A program made the position numbers and the translations under genes. A DNA stretch of 64,000 nt, from contig JBAYNV010000002.1 in the NCBI GenBank assembly GCA_041678685.1, positions 1 to 64,000 on the forward strand, given 5' to 3'. The DNA comes from DUPQ01 sp041678685 (GTDB lineage Bacteria > Bacillota > Clostridia > DUPQ01). This document shows positions 1-8,186 of the stretch, piece after piece (position 1 is the stretch's first letter; every line of letters starts with the position of its first letter). The notes beneath the pieces were generated by a model that was not told the origin of the DNA, ran no database searches, and saw only the letters and a program-made list of their open reading frames with translations.

Positions 1-32
1 CCGTAAAAGATACCAAATCAATTTGTATTTAT

Positions 33-157
33 CTGCTTGCGGCGAATAGCCGCAAGCGGATGTGTTTAAGGTCAGTCACCCATTGAACAGAATCAAATGA
101 TTGCAGTGATTCTGCTTGATGGAAAAGATCTTTCATTCAAAATTGAAAGACCTTTTC
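33..157 (+). other. Structured leader with three stem-loops
   Basis: Three inverted repeats lie in a row before the first gene. Stem 1 pairs 35-43 with 49-57 (perfect 9 bp, 5-nt loop) and can extend to 33-59 with a wobble. Stem 2 pairs 88-95 with 107-114 (perfect 8 bp). Stem 3 pairs 122-134 with 145-157 with one mismatch. This could be the 3' end of an upstream transcript or a structured 5' leader of the following operon. I do not recognise a known riboswitch, and the consensus core of the c-di-GMP-I aptamer is not visible. The left edge cuts off the upstream gene; short open frames reach 49 and 83 but cannot be assigned. Confidence 0.45.
122..157 (+). terminator. Possible intrinsic terminator or attenuator
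   Basis: A 13-bp stem with one A-C mismatch and a 10-nt loop ends in a pyrimidine-rich arm (CCTTTTC) and then GTTAAG. It looks like a weak terminator for whatever lies left of the window. Because it sits about 50 nt before the first gene it could also work as an attenuator. There is no long uninterrupted T tract, so the call is tentative. Confidence 0.35.
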
Positions 158-159
158 TG

Positions 160-188
160 TTAAGAACATATATGCGATGTTTTAATAT
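160..188 (+). promoter_or_regulatory. Possible promoter of the signal-peptidase/AAA operon
   Basis: TTAAGA (160-165) and TAATAT (183-188) are separated by 17 nt and lie just upstream of a GGAGGAG ribosome binding site and the ATG at 207. The -35 hexamer matches the consensus at four of six positions. Confidence 0.35.
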
Positions 189-206
189 AGAATTGGAGGA
201 GTATTT

Positions 207-896
207 ATGAAGAAGGGGTTGAAAATAGCAGCGAATGTGCTTGTATGGCTATTTGTCGTGTTTGCTGTCGTAACGACAATAGTAGCATTTTCGTCTACGA
301 AGAACGAAAATGGTGTAGCTGTCATATTCGGTAAAATGCCTATATCGATCGTATCAGATTCAATGAGTCCTACCTTTAAAACAGGGGATCTGATATTCAG
401 CAGGGCATTAGCTGTTGAGGAAAAAGCGGATCTGGCTGTAGATGACATCATAACCTATAAGGTTGATCTTAATGGTGATGGGTATACTGAGCTGAATACG
501 CACAGGATCGTAGGAGTCAGATCAGAAGGTGGTTTTGTGTATTACACAACCAAAGGCGATAATGTTCAGACCAATCCTGTCGCCGATGCTGAAGAAGTAC
601 GTTATGAGAACGTTCTCGGTGTATTTACTGGTAATAAGATCGCCATAATTGGCGGGATATTAACCTTCCTACAGACTTCAACAGGTTTCCTTGTATGTAT
701 AGTTATTCCATTATTGTTATTTCTGCTTTATGAAGTATATAACTTTATTAAAGTTATGATAACTGTAAAATCAGAAAAGCAGAATAAGGAATACGAAGAG
801 GAAATCAAGAAGAAAGCCATTGAGGAATATCTTGCGCAACAGAATGCCGCAGGCGGAACTCAGGATAAGAAACCTGCAGATCCTGACAAGACATAA
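207..896 (+). CDS. ER-type (SipW-like) signal peptidase I, paralogue 1
   Basis: A membrane serine protease predicted to cut signal peptides from exported proteins outside the membrane. Residues 8-29 form the first membrane anchor. The catalytic serine is S52 in SDSMSPT. The second catalytic residue is H99 in NTHRIVGV, where ordinary bacterial LepB enzymes have lysine; Ser-His is the archaeal/ER/SipW pattern. A KGDN motif follows near residue 116. A second membrane segment near 150-180 leads into a charged cytoplasmic tail rich in lysine and glutamate. The 229-aa length suits the SipW family. A GGAGGAG site supports the ATG. SipW enzymes often sit beside their dedicated substrates, but no obvious secreted substrate follows; the next gene is a membrane AAA+ ATPase, 30 nt away. 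A second paralogue occurs four genes on. Family assignment is firm; the substrate is unknown. Confidence 0.88.
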   Translation: MKKGLKIAANVLVWLFVVFAVVTTIVAFSSTKNENGVAVIFGKMPISIVSDSMSPTFKTGDLIFSRALAVEEKADLAVDDIITYKVDLNGDGYTELNTHRIVGVRSEGGFVYYTTKGDNVQTNPVADAEEVRYENVLGVFTGNKIAIIGGILTFLQTSTGFLVCIVIPLLLFLLYEVYNFIKVMITVKSEKQNKEYEEEIKKKAIEEYLAQQNAAGGTQDKKPADPDKT

Positions 897-926
897 GATA
901 TGAATCAGTAAAGGGTTAATAATATT

Positions 927-2546
927 ATGGATGCTTTTTTAGGATGGTTTTTTGAGTTCATGAATTTCATGCTGCAAGGGATAATAAAATTCTTTGTAGG
1001 AATATTTGATGGGATAGTACAGACTTTCAATGTAGTCAGCTATATCAACATATTCAGGACTCATTACCAGAACTTTACGACTATAGACTGGATTTTCACG
1101 ATACTGTCCATAATATTGATAATCGCTGTATGGCTTACCATATTTGTTCTTATTTACATTGGAGTACGAAAAATCATCCGTATCCGTAAAAGCGTCGTAT
1201 CTCAGGAAAGCATCTTTGAAGAGATAACTGACCTTCATAAAGAAATAATGAGGCTGAACGATGAAAAAGACAGGATTCTGTCTTTGAAAGTGTCTCAGGC
1301 AGGTATTTCAGCTAAGGATCTTGCACGTGAGTTATCTGATATAACAGCAAAATCATACGAAAAGATTCAGGAACAGGATGGCATACAGATACCCGATATG
1401 AGCACAGAACAAGGTATGGTTACTGTAGGAAAATCTGAAAAAGCAGCTATCAAACCCGCTTCCGAGGCAAGCAGATTCAATAAGCTTATTGAGGTCGATG
1501 AAAAATATACGTATTATACTCCGGGGGAATACGTTACCGGTTTTACGCTCGAACAGCTCTGTATAGATATAAGGAATTTTGCCTGCAGTAAAATGAACCT
1601 TTATTATGAACAGGATATGATAAGGGTGTTGATCGCCAGTATGGCATCCACAAAGCTCATATTACTACAGGGTATGTCTGGAACGGGTAAAACGTCACTG
1701 CCATATTGTTTAGGTAAATTTTTCATTTGCGATGCGACGATGACTTCTGTTCAGCCTTCCTGGAGGGATAGGACAGAGCTGTTCGGATATTTCAATGAAT
1801 TCACAAAAAAGTTCAATGAAACCGAAGTGTTGAAAAGGATATACGAAGCTTCATATAATGACAACATCAATCTTATAGTTTTGGATGAAATGAATATTGC
1901 CCGTGTTGAATACTACTTCGCAGAAATGCTTTCGATTTTGGAAATGCCCGATTCTGAGCAGTGGAAACTTGAAATAGTCCCAAGCACATGGCCTACAGAC
2001 CCAAGAAACCTTGTTGACGGCAAGCTGAAGATATCTGAGAACATATGGTATCTTGGTACAGCTAATAACGACGATTCCACATTTGCAGTTTCTGATAAGG
2101 TATATGACCGTGCATTTACGATCAATTTCGAAGCAAAAGGGCAGCCTTTTGATGCTCCTTTGACAGAACCGAGAAGCATAAGTTTCTCATATCTTGAGGA
2201 ACTGTACAGCGATGCGTGGGAAAAATATCCTGTTACCAAAGACAATCTGGATAAAATTGCCAAGCTCGACATATACATAATACAGAAATTCAGAATCGCT
2301 TTTGGTAATCGTATAATGAAGCAGCTATATGAATTTGTACCTGTTTACGTCGGATGCGGTGGAACAGAGATAGATGGTATAGACTATGTTCTATATACTA
2401 AAGTATTCAGGAAATTCGAAAGCCTGAACCTTTCTCTTATAAGGGAGGATATCAAGGAGCTTATTTTATATTTGACCAAGAGTTTTGGCAAAAATAATAT
2501 GAATCAGTGTAAAGCATATCTGGAACGTTTGCAGAAAATGTATTGA
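927..2546 (+). CDS. Membrane-anchored McrB-like AAA+ ATPase
   Basis: Residues 1-85 hold hydrophobic segments (one amphipathic or membrane-embedded stretch near 5-32 and a clear transmembrane helix at about 54-80). A predicted coiled-coil linker (about 95-150) follows, then an AAA+ domain. Walker A is GMSGTGKT at 249-256, and Walker B is LIVLDEMN at 316-323, where the DEMN signature is typical of McrB/MoxR-type ATPases. McrB family members drive nucleotide-dependent remodelling, classically with the McrC nuclease in type IV restriction, but those are cytosolic and carry DNA-binding N-termini. Here the N-terminus is membrane-bound and no DNA-recognition domain is visible. The following gene encodes a DUF2357/McrC-like partner 26 nt away, the usual pairing. 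I infer a membrane-tethered McrBC-like complex with an unknown target. Confidence 0.78.
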   Translation: MDAFLGWFFEFMNFMLQGIIKFFVGIFDGIVQTFNVVSYINIFRTHYQNFTTIDWIFTILSIILIIAVWLTIFVLIYIGVRKIIRIRKSVVSQESIFEEITDLHKEIMRLNDEKDRILSLKVSQAGISAKDLARELSDITAKSYEKIQEQDGIQIPDMSTEQGMVTVGKSEKAAIKPASEASRFNKLIEVDEKYTYYTPGEYVTGFTLEQLCIDIRNFACSKMNLYYEQDMIRVLIASMASTKLILLQGMSGTGKTSLPYCLGKFFICDATMTSVQPSWRDRTELFGYFNEFTKKFNETEVLKRIYEASYNDNINLIVLDEMNIARVEYYFAEMLSILEMPDSEQWKLEIVPSTWPTDPRNLVDGKLKISENIWYLGTANNDDSTFAVSDKVYDRAFTINFEAKGQPFDAPLTEPRSISFSYLEELYSDAWEKYPVTKDNLDKIAKLDIYIIQKFRIAFGNRIMKQLYEFVPVYVGCGGTEIDGIDYVLYTKVFRKFESLNLSLIREDIKELILYLTKSFGKNNMNQCKAYLERLQKMY

Positions 2547-2572
2547 TACTGATCTAGAAGGAGGCGACTATT

Positions 2573-4270
2573 TTGCCAAATCAGAAGAATAAACTCAAGC
2601 TTGATGAAAATATCCAAAATTCAATATATGAAGATACGACTTCGTTCATTTCATACATATATGATGATTATGATTTTTATCAGTCTCTGGTCGATAAAAT
2701 GACTAAAGGCGAAGGCACGGCAACTCTTAACAGAAAAGTATTACAGAAGAATATAGATGAAATATGGGTAAAACGCATAGAAGATGCTTTACCTTCTTTA
2801 GATATCGTTATCCGTACCACTCGGAAAGATATAAAAGAAGTGGAGGAGATCTTACCTATCGAGTTATCCAGAAGCATTACCGTGAAGTCGCTGCAGCATC
2901 TGGCTACACATACGAATTTTATCGACAAGGTGGATGAAGAGGGTAATATCACTCCTAACAAATTATTGAATGTGTTTAAGGATGAAGACATATTTACATA
3001 TGAAAATAAATTCATAAACACGCTTATATATAAGCTGAATCTTTTTATTGAAAACAGGTATGAGAAATTAAAAGAATACGGAGCAGATGAGATAGCGAAC
3101 GAAATGTTATTTGATCTAAATATGAAAGTCGCCGATACCGATGTCAAGCTGAGTTTCAAAATAGAGACTAAAGACAGACCGGATGAAGAAGACAGGGATA
3201 AGGATCTCAGTATTAATATCGCGGATGATATGTCGAAAACATCTTTATGGAAGAGAGTATTAAGATTAAAGAAAATCGTAAATAAATATGAAGGTTCACC
3301 TTTTGCCAAAAACATGGGTAAAGCATATGTAAGACCTCCAATAATGAGAACAAATGCAATTACCAAAAACATATATCTTAGGGAGTGCCTTGAACTGTGG
3401 TTATTCATAGAAAGCTATGAAAGCGCCGGTTTTGCTATAGAGAGCAGTGCGATTTCCGAGAAACCAAACGAAGAGCTGATAAGGAATCTGTATTCGCTTC
3501 TCGCTTTCCAATATGTGATTTTCCGAAAAAACACCGGTAATGATATAAGCTATGTAACTGCCAACAGAAAATATGTTTCGAAATTCAAACCGAAGTTTAT
3601 AAGATCGTATCAGGATGTACAGACCGATGAATATGATTTTACTCAGGGTGCGATAAGAAAAGTATATATTACAGATATCAACAGTAAAAGAAAACTGACT
3701 GAAGAAGAGGTCAAAATAAAAAACGCTGTGGATAATGCTCTTTTAAATGAATGCAGATTACAGATCAGGGAAGAAAAGATCGTAAAAGCTGAAGCTGCCA
3801 GGAAGAAAGCAAAAGCAGAGGCAGAAAAAAAGAAAGCTAGGGATGAAGCTGCAAAGAGAAGAACAAAAGCAGCTGCAGAAAAAAAGAGAGTTCATGAGGA
3901 AAAAGCAAGGCAAAGAGCTGAAGCAGCTGAAGCTAAAAGTCGTTCAATAGAAGAAGCTGTAAGGAAAAAAGCTGAGTTTGATGAAGCGAAAAGGAAAGCT
4001 AAAGAAGAGGCTGTTATCCATAAAGCGGAGATCGCAAAGCAGAAAGCTGAATCTGAAGCAAAACTAAAAGTCCATAAACTTGCAGTAAGAAATATGCGTA
4101 AGATAGAAGAAGCTGTCAGGAAAGTTGAAGAGGCTGCAAATGCAAGTATGGCTGAGCTTGAATATGAAGGACCTAGAATAGATAGAGCGGAATCAGATGC
4201 GATAAGAAAAGCTAAAATCGAAGCCATTGCAGAAGCAGCACTGGATAAGGTCAAAGGAGACCGTGAGTGA
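2573..4270 (+). CDS. DUF2357-like (McrC-related) protein with long coiled-coil tail
   Basis: This is the probable partner of the preceding ATPase. The N-terminal 350 residues resemble the DUF2357 module found in McrC-like proteins: a SLQHLATH stretch at 106-113, YENKFINTL from 143, and a helical segment with RECLELWLFIES. In typical members a PD-(D/E)XK nuclease follows. Here the protein instead runs into an alanine/lysine/glutamate-rich region (about 380-525) that is almost certainly a long coiled coil, and I see no nuclease D-ExK pattern. It starts with TTG behind a strong AAGGAGGCG site, and its TGA overlaps the GTG of the next gene by 4 nt. The McrC relationship was made by eye and is moderate; the coiled coil and absence of an obvious nuclease are directly visible. 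Confidence 0.6.
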   Translation: MPNQKNKLKLDENIQNSIYEDTTSFISYIYDDYDFYQSLVDKMTKGEGTATLNRKVLQKNIDEIWVKRIEDALPSLDIVIRTTRKDIKEVEEILPIELSRSITVKSLQHLATHTNFIDKVDEEGNITPNKLLNVFKDEDIFTYENKFINTLIYKLNLFIENRYEKLKEYGADEIANEMLFDLNMKVADTDVKLSFKIETKDRPDEEDRDKDLSINIADDMSKTSLWKRVLRLKKIVNKYEGSPFAKNMGKAYVRPPIMRTNAITKNIYLRECLELWLFIESYESAGFAIESSAISEKPNEELIRNLYSLLAFQYVIFRKNTGNDISYVTANRKYVSKFKPKFIRSYQDVQTDEYDFTQGAIRKVYITDINSKRKLTEEEVKIKNAVDNALLNECRLQIREEKIVKAEAARKKAKAEAEKKKARDEAAKRRTKAAAEKKRVHEEKARQRAEAAEAKSRSIEEAVRKKAEFDEAKRKAKEEAVIHKAEIAKQKAESEAKLKVHKLAVRNMRKIEEAVRKVEEAANASMAELEYEGPRIDRAESDAIRKAKIEAIAEAALDKVKGDRE

Positions 4271-4866
4271 AAATATTTACCAGAAAAAGAAATCTTAAGA
4301 ATGCGATAACTGTGATATGCATCATATTGCTGGCAATTCTTGTAATAATATTGGGTAATATAATGTATGCGCAGATCAATGATCAGATACCGGATTTCTT
4401 CGGATACAGTATTATAAACATCATTTCATCGAGTATGGAACCAGCGATACCGACAAATACCTTTATATTGATAAAAGAGGTGGATCCTTCCGAATTGGAA
4501 GTCGGAGATATAATCACTTTTTATTCAAAGGACCCCATGATCCTGGGGCTCCCAAATACCCATAGAATAAAAAGTATTATAATTGATGGAGACATACTGT
4601 CTTTCATTACAAAAGGTGACTCAAATTCTATAAGTGATGAATATGCGGTCGGTCAGAACGACATAATAGGCGTATATGTGAAATCTGTTTTAACATTTGG
4701 CAAATTCGGGAGTATTTTTCAAAACAAGGCTATCATATTCGTTTTGTTGGTCATACCGGCAGCCGTGTTATTTATCATCGAACTGATCAATATGGTCAGG
4801 ACAGCTAAAATAGTACATAAGGAAAAAGACAAGACTGAAGAAAAAGATATCAGCCATGAATTGTGA
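4267..4866 (+). CDS. ER-type (SipW-like) signal peptidase I, paralogue 2
   Basis: The second Ser-His signal peptidase of the operon. An N-terminal membrane helix (about 13-35) precedes the catalytic serine S56 in SSSMEP, and H99 in NTHRI is the general base. A KGDS motif follows near residue 118, then a C-terminal membrane helix (about 155-180) and a charged tail. It is divergent from the first paralogue, so a recent duplication is unlikely. The GTG start overlaps the stop of the coiled-coil gene by 4 nt, which implies translational coupling. Two such peptidases around one AAA+/DUF2357 pair suggest that processing or assembly of an envelope protein is part of this locus. The function is inferred from context. 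Confidence 0.87.
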   Translation: MKIFTRKRNLKNAITVICIILLAILVIILGNIMYAQINDQIPDFFGYSIINIISSSMEPAIPTNTFILIKEVDPSELEVGDIITFYSKDPMILGLPNTHRIKSIIIDGDILSFITKGDSNSISDEYAVGQNDIIGVYVKSVLTFGKFGSIFQNKAIIFVLLVIPAAVLFIIELINMVRTAKIVHKEKDKTEEKDISHEL

Positions 4867-4901
4867 AGATATGAAAAATGTCAGAAGGGAGGTAGAGATC
4901 T

Positions 4902-5504
4902 GTGAGTGAAAAAGAGCAGGAAAAAATATCAGAAGAAGTAAAATCCATAACTGATGCGGAGCACTCAGTAAAAGAGGGCAAAGCTGAGAAGAAAAGAAAG
5001 ACCGCTTATGCAAATGAGAATGATGAAGATTACCAGTTCTTATTAAGAAAGAATTTCTACAACCATGAAGACAGGTTGAAAAAGAAACAATTATTCTCCA
5101 TGAGGATACTTAGTGTCGTACTTTTAGCAATGCTCATAATATTCGTTTCCCTGTATCTGGTCAAACTCAACGACAGCACTATGCTTCTGGATAAGATGAT
5201 CGGAGCATCGGTGGAGTATGTATATGAGAATGTCACATATATAGAGGACAGTCAGATAAAGTTTGTGGAAGTCGTGTCGGAGTTGAATGTGATACGTACA
5301 CTGATGAATCACAACGGATCATCTTCGACAAAACAATATTGCATAAGTGAGCTTTATTATATAGCTGTGCAGCTTCCGGACACTTTTATAAACCATAGGA
5401 GCGAGATCTATACAGCTTTTAAAAATCTGACCGAAAATAAAGAGGATGTGGCATATGCATTATTAGATGAATTACTTAATAAAATAGTTGATGAAAGAAA
5501 GTAG
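4902..5504 (+). CDS. Single-pass membrane protein, unknown function
   Basis: I do not recognise the family. Residues 1-65 are highly charged and probably cytoplasmic, with coiled-coil character. A single transmembrane helix spans about 68-88. The remaining 110 residues are mostly helical and probably lie outside the cell, including one cysteine. The GTG start follows a GGGAGGT site. The topology (long charged cytoplasmic arm plus external helical domain) would suit a scaffold that links the cytoplasmic AAA+ machinery to something outside. It lies 35 nt after the second signal peptidase and 8 nt before the next gene, so it belongs to the same transcript. Confidence 0.65.
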   Translation: MSEKEQEKISEEVKSITDAEHSVKEGKAEKKRKTAYANENDEDYQFLLRKNFYNHEDRLKKKQLFSMRILSVVLLAMLIIFVSLYLVKLNDSTMLLDKMIGASVEYVYENVTYIEDSQIKFVEVVSELNVIRTLMNHNGSSSTKQYCISELYYIAVQLPDTFINHRSEIYTAFKNLTENKEDVAYALLDELLNKIVDERK

Positions 5505-5512
5505 GTGGTTAC

Positions 5513-5737
5513 ATGTTCAGAAAAATGAAGTTAAAACATGAAATGAAAAAGAACTGCGAAGCCATAGAAGTATTGGAAAAAAAGCGTTATCGTTCTCAGT
5601 CAGGTCTGGTGGAAGCTATATTGAAAAATGAAACCCCTGACGATCAGGATGTTGAGTATTTCAATAAATACACCTCTGAAATTGAAAAATTAAGGAGAGA
5701 AATAAGAGCTATGAAAAAGGAGCTTGAGAGTTTATAA
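5513..5737 (+). CDS. Small coiled-coil protein, unknown function
   Basis: A 74-residue protein rich in lysine and glutamate with no hydrophobic segment. Residues 1-35 and 50-74 should form two amphipathic helices, separated by a short acidic ETPDDQD turn, so a helical hairpin or dimeric coiled coil is likely. A GTAGGTGG site precedes the ATG, 8 nt after the previous stop. It is the last member of the signal-peptidase/AAA+ cluster before the c-di-GMP gene. I know no homologue. Confidence 0.55.
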   Translation: MFRKMKLKHEMKKNCEAIEVLEKKRYRSQSGLVEAILKNETPDDQDVEYFNKYTSEIEKLRREIRAMKKELESL

Positions 5738-5806
5738 CGTGGAAGAGAGAAGCGGTTATTCTCAAAAAACAGTGATAATGCTCATTAACAGGATGAGGCA
5801 GATGTG

Positions 5807-8071
5807 ATGAAAAAGAAGTTCAGTTTTAAAAGTGCATATCTGTTTCCTTTTCTTGGAGTGTTTCTGTTTCTTCTCATTTTCATCATGTTGTATCAGATGA
5901 GATATTCTATAAGCCAATTTGTTATGGAACAGGCTTCAACAGATACTGAGATAATAACCAGGGAAAAAGCATCACTTTTCAGTTCATTGCTTGAAAACCA
6001 CATCATCGAGGCGGAAAACATACTGGATTATTCAATATCATCTTTTAAAACTATAGACAATGAGTTTGATGCGAGGGAAGAGCTTGCTGATTACTTCAGG
6101 GGCAAGAATTGTACGAAATTCTTCTATATCATGAACGATGAAAGAGTATACGACCAGGATGCAAGATTGTATCTGACAATCGAGGATAATCTGGAAACCC
6201 TTATAGAAAAATCAGAGACAGCAGTGAGCGAACCATTCATAGACGATATAACTGGTATGGAGCTGATCATCATATATATAGACAACCCTGACGATCAGAG
6301 CGAGGTAAAAGGGATCGCAGCATATTATAAGGCATCAAGCCTGTATATGGTAAGCGAATTCTTCGAAGCTGAAAGTGGAAGCTACTATATTCTGGACAAA
6401 AACGGAAATGCTGTGTTTTCACAGGATAAAGGGATCACACTCCTGGGTATTATGACAGAGCATTCATTCGCAGAGGATGAAATTTCTGATCTTCAGGCGT
6501 TTATAACCGCAGACGGGACAACAGAAACAAAGATCAGCAGTTACGACAGCACAGTAATAAGTATAAGCAAAATAAGTAATATGTCGGACTGGTATGCCGT
6601 ATCTATTCTGCAAAGCAGTATCATTTCCGAGAAAACAGCTTCTGTAGTGGATCAGACAATGTTGATAAGCGGCATTATAATGGCAGTATTCCTGGTATTG
6701 ATAATGATCTTTCTGGCATCAGACAGGAATTCGACAAGGCAAATGGAAAGGCTCCAGAGCATAGATACTATTGCTGAATGCAGTAATCAATTCAAGTTCG
6801 AACTTGATGCTCAGGAGTTATTGAGAGTAAATAAAACAACAAAATATGCTATCCTGTATATCAATATCCTGAATTTTAAACACATAAAGCAGCTGTTACC
6901 TAGTGCTGAAGTGAACACTATGGTAAAGAACCTGTCAGATGTATTAAAAAAATCGGTCATCAAGAACCTGGAAACATATGGCAGAACATCTGACGGTCGT
7001 TTTGTCGTACTGATCATTTACAAGGAGATATTTGAAATACAAAACCGTTATGAGGAGATCGTAAAGAATCTGAATGATATCGGTCCTGTAAGCGGATATG
7101 CAATGAGGACAAATGCAGGAGTTTATTGTGTTGACAGGACATCAAGATATCATATCACTGAAATGATAGACAGGGCTGCATTTGCACAGAATTCGTTAAA
7201 AGAAGATTCAAGCCAGACATTGGAATTCTACCATCAGAAGAGCCATGAGGACCTGATGAAAACTATTGCTCTTGAGGGATTCATGGAAAAAGCTTTAAAA
7301 AATGATGAGTTCGTTATCTATCTTCAGCCTAAATATGATATACAGCATAACCGTATAGACGGAGCTGAAGCACTTGTCAGATGGATCAGGCCGAATGAAG
7401 GTATCGTATCTCCTTCACAGTTCATCAATCTTTTCGAAAGAAGCGGGTATATTTCCGCACTGGATAAGTTCGTTTTCACGGAAATATGCAAATTCCAGAA
7501 TAACCGCTCCAGAGAAAATAAGCGGGTCATCCCGATATCGATAAATGTATCGCGTGCAAGTGCGGAAAAAGAAGACTTTTTGGACTATTATGTGAGCACA
7601 AAAAAGAAATACCAGGTACCTGACAGATTTCTTGAACTGGAATTCACAGAAAGCCGTGCATTAGAAGATTATGAAACATTGGGAAAGAGGATAACTGAAC
7701 TGAAACAAAACGGGTTTGTATGTTCGATTGATGATTTCGGAGCTGGTTATTCATCATTTAAAGCATTACAGGCATTGGATTTTGATATCATAAAGTTAGA
7801 TGCTTCCTTCCTTGAGAATCCCTCAGGTAATGAGGAAAAAAACATGAACCTGATCTCAGGAGTTATAGCGATGGCCAGATCACTTAAGATGAAGGTCATA
7901 GCTGAAGGCGTTGAAACAAAAGCTGAACTGAAAATGCTGCGCGAACTGAAATGTGATGTCATACAGGGTTACCTATATGCTCACCCGATGAACATGGCCG
8001 ATTATTCTATATTTGTCGAAAAAGCTTTAAATATGAAAAGCAGCAGCTTCCTGGCAGATGAAGAGGGATGA
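5807..8071 (+). CDS. Membrane c-di-GMP phosphodiesterase (Cache, degenerate GGDEF, EAL)
   Basis: A sensory enzyme predicted to hydrolyse c-di-GMP. A membrane helix near 10-32 and another near 284-307 bracket an external domain of about 250 residues that resembles a Cache sensor. A GGDEF-like domain follows, but its signature is degenerate (SDGRF at 395-399), so it should not synthesise c-di-GMP and may bind GTP or serve as a spacer. The EAL domain is intact: AEAL with E521, NVSRA, FTES, DDFGAGYSSF, KLD and AEGVET all supply expected metal or catalytic residues. ATG 5807 is chosen; a GTG lies immediately before it at 5804. It follows the envelope cluster after about 70 nt and could control it or simply be its neighbour. 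Confidence 0.88.
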   Translation: MKKKFSFKSAYLFPFLGVFLFLLIFIMLYQMRYSISQFVMEQASTDTEIITREKASLFSSLLENHIIEAENILDYSISSFKTIDNEFDAREELADYFRGKNCTKFFYIMNDERVYDQDARLYLTIEDNLETLIEKSETAVSEPFIDDITGMELIIIYIDNPDDQSEVKGIAAYYKASSLYMVSEFFEAESGSYYILDKNGNAVFSQDKGITLLGIMTEHSFAEDEISDLQAFITADGTTETKISSYDSTVISISKISNMSDWYAVSILQSSIISEKTASVVDQTMLISGIIMAVFLVLIMIFLASDRNSTRQMERLQSIDTIAECSNQFKFELDAQELLRVNKTTKYAILYINILNFKHIKQLLPSAEVNTMVKNLSDVLKKSVIKNLETYGRTSDGRFVVLIIYKEIFEIQNRYEEIVKNLNDIGPVSGYAMRTNAGVYCVDRTSRYHITEMIDRAAFAQNSLKEDSSQTLEFYHQKSHEDLMKTIALEGFMEKALKNDEFVIYLQPKYDIQHNRIDGAEALVRWIRPNEGIVSPSQFINLFERSGYISALDKFVFTEICKFQNNRSRENKRVIPISINVSRASAEKEDFLDYYVSTKKKYQVPDRFLELEFTESRALEDYETLGKRITELKQNGFVCSIDDFGAGYSSFKALQALDFDIIKLDASFLENPSGNEEKNMNLISGVIAMARSLKMKVIAEGVETKAELKMLRELKCDVIQGYLYAHPMNMADYSIFVEKALNMKSSSFLADEEG

Positions 8072-8078
8072 TGCCAAA

Positions 8079-8186
8079 ATGGACAAATGGAAAGAAACGG
8101 ATTTTTGGATATCCGGGGCAGAAGGAAGAGTCATAAGATCAGATCATGATATATATATTGAGGTGTATAACGAATGCCAAGGATAA
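8079..8186 (+). CDS. Possible 35-residue small ORF overlapping rsmD
   Basis: An ATG at 8079, 7 nt after the phosphodiesterase stop, opens 35 codons ending at a TAA inside rsmD. An AGAGGGATG sequence 6-14 nt upstream could serve as ribosome binding site. The product is hydrophilic with two tryptophans and a tyrosine-rich end. The stop overlaps the rsmD start by 13 nt, so it may couple rsmD translation. No family is recognised and it may be fortuitous. Confidence 0.3.
   Translation: MDKWKETDFWISGAEGRVIRSDHDIYIEVYNECQG

Noticed and set aside
2680..3408. Long minus-strand open frame opposite the DUF2357-like gene
   Set aside because: It lies wholly within a well-supported plus-strand gene and its hydrophobic composition is the antisense of charged codons.
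3780..4230. Apparent tandem repeat of AAAGCTGAAG-like units
   Set aside because: The units are irregular in length and sequence; coding for an Ala/Lys/Glu coiled coil explains them.
1..5737. The first region as a conventional McrBC restriction or defence island
   Set aside because: No DNA-binding domain, nuclease motif, methyltransferase or mobile element is visible, and the ATPase is membrane-anchored.
5739..5807. A 22-codon GTG-initiated frame between the small coiled-coil gene and the phosphodiesterase
   Set aside because: The only AAGGAG-like site lies about 17 nt upstream, too far for the GTG, and the peptide has no recognisable feature. The stop overlapping the next ATG is suggestive but not enough.
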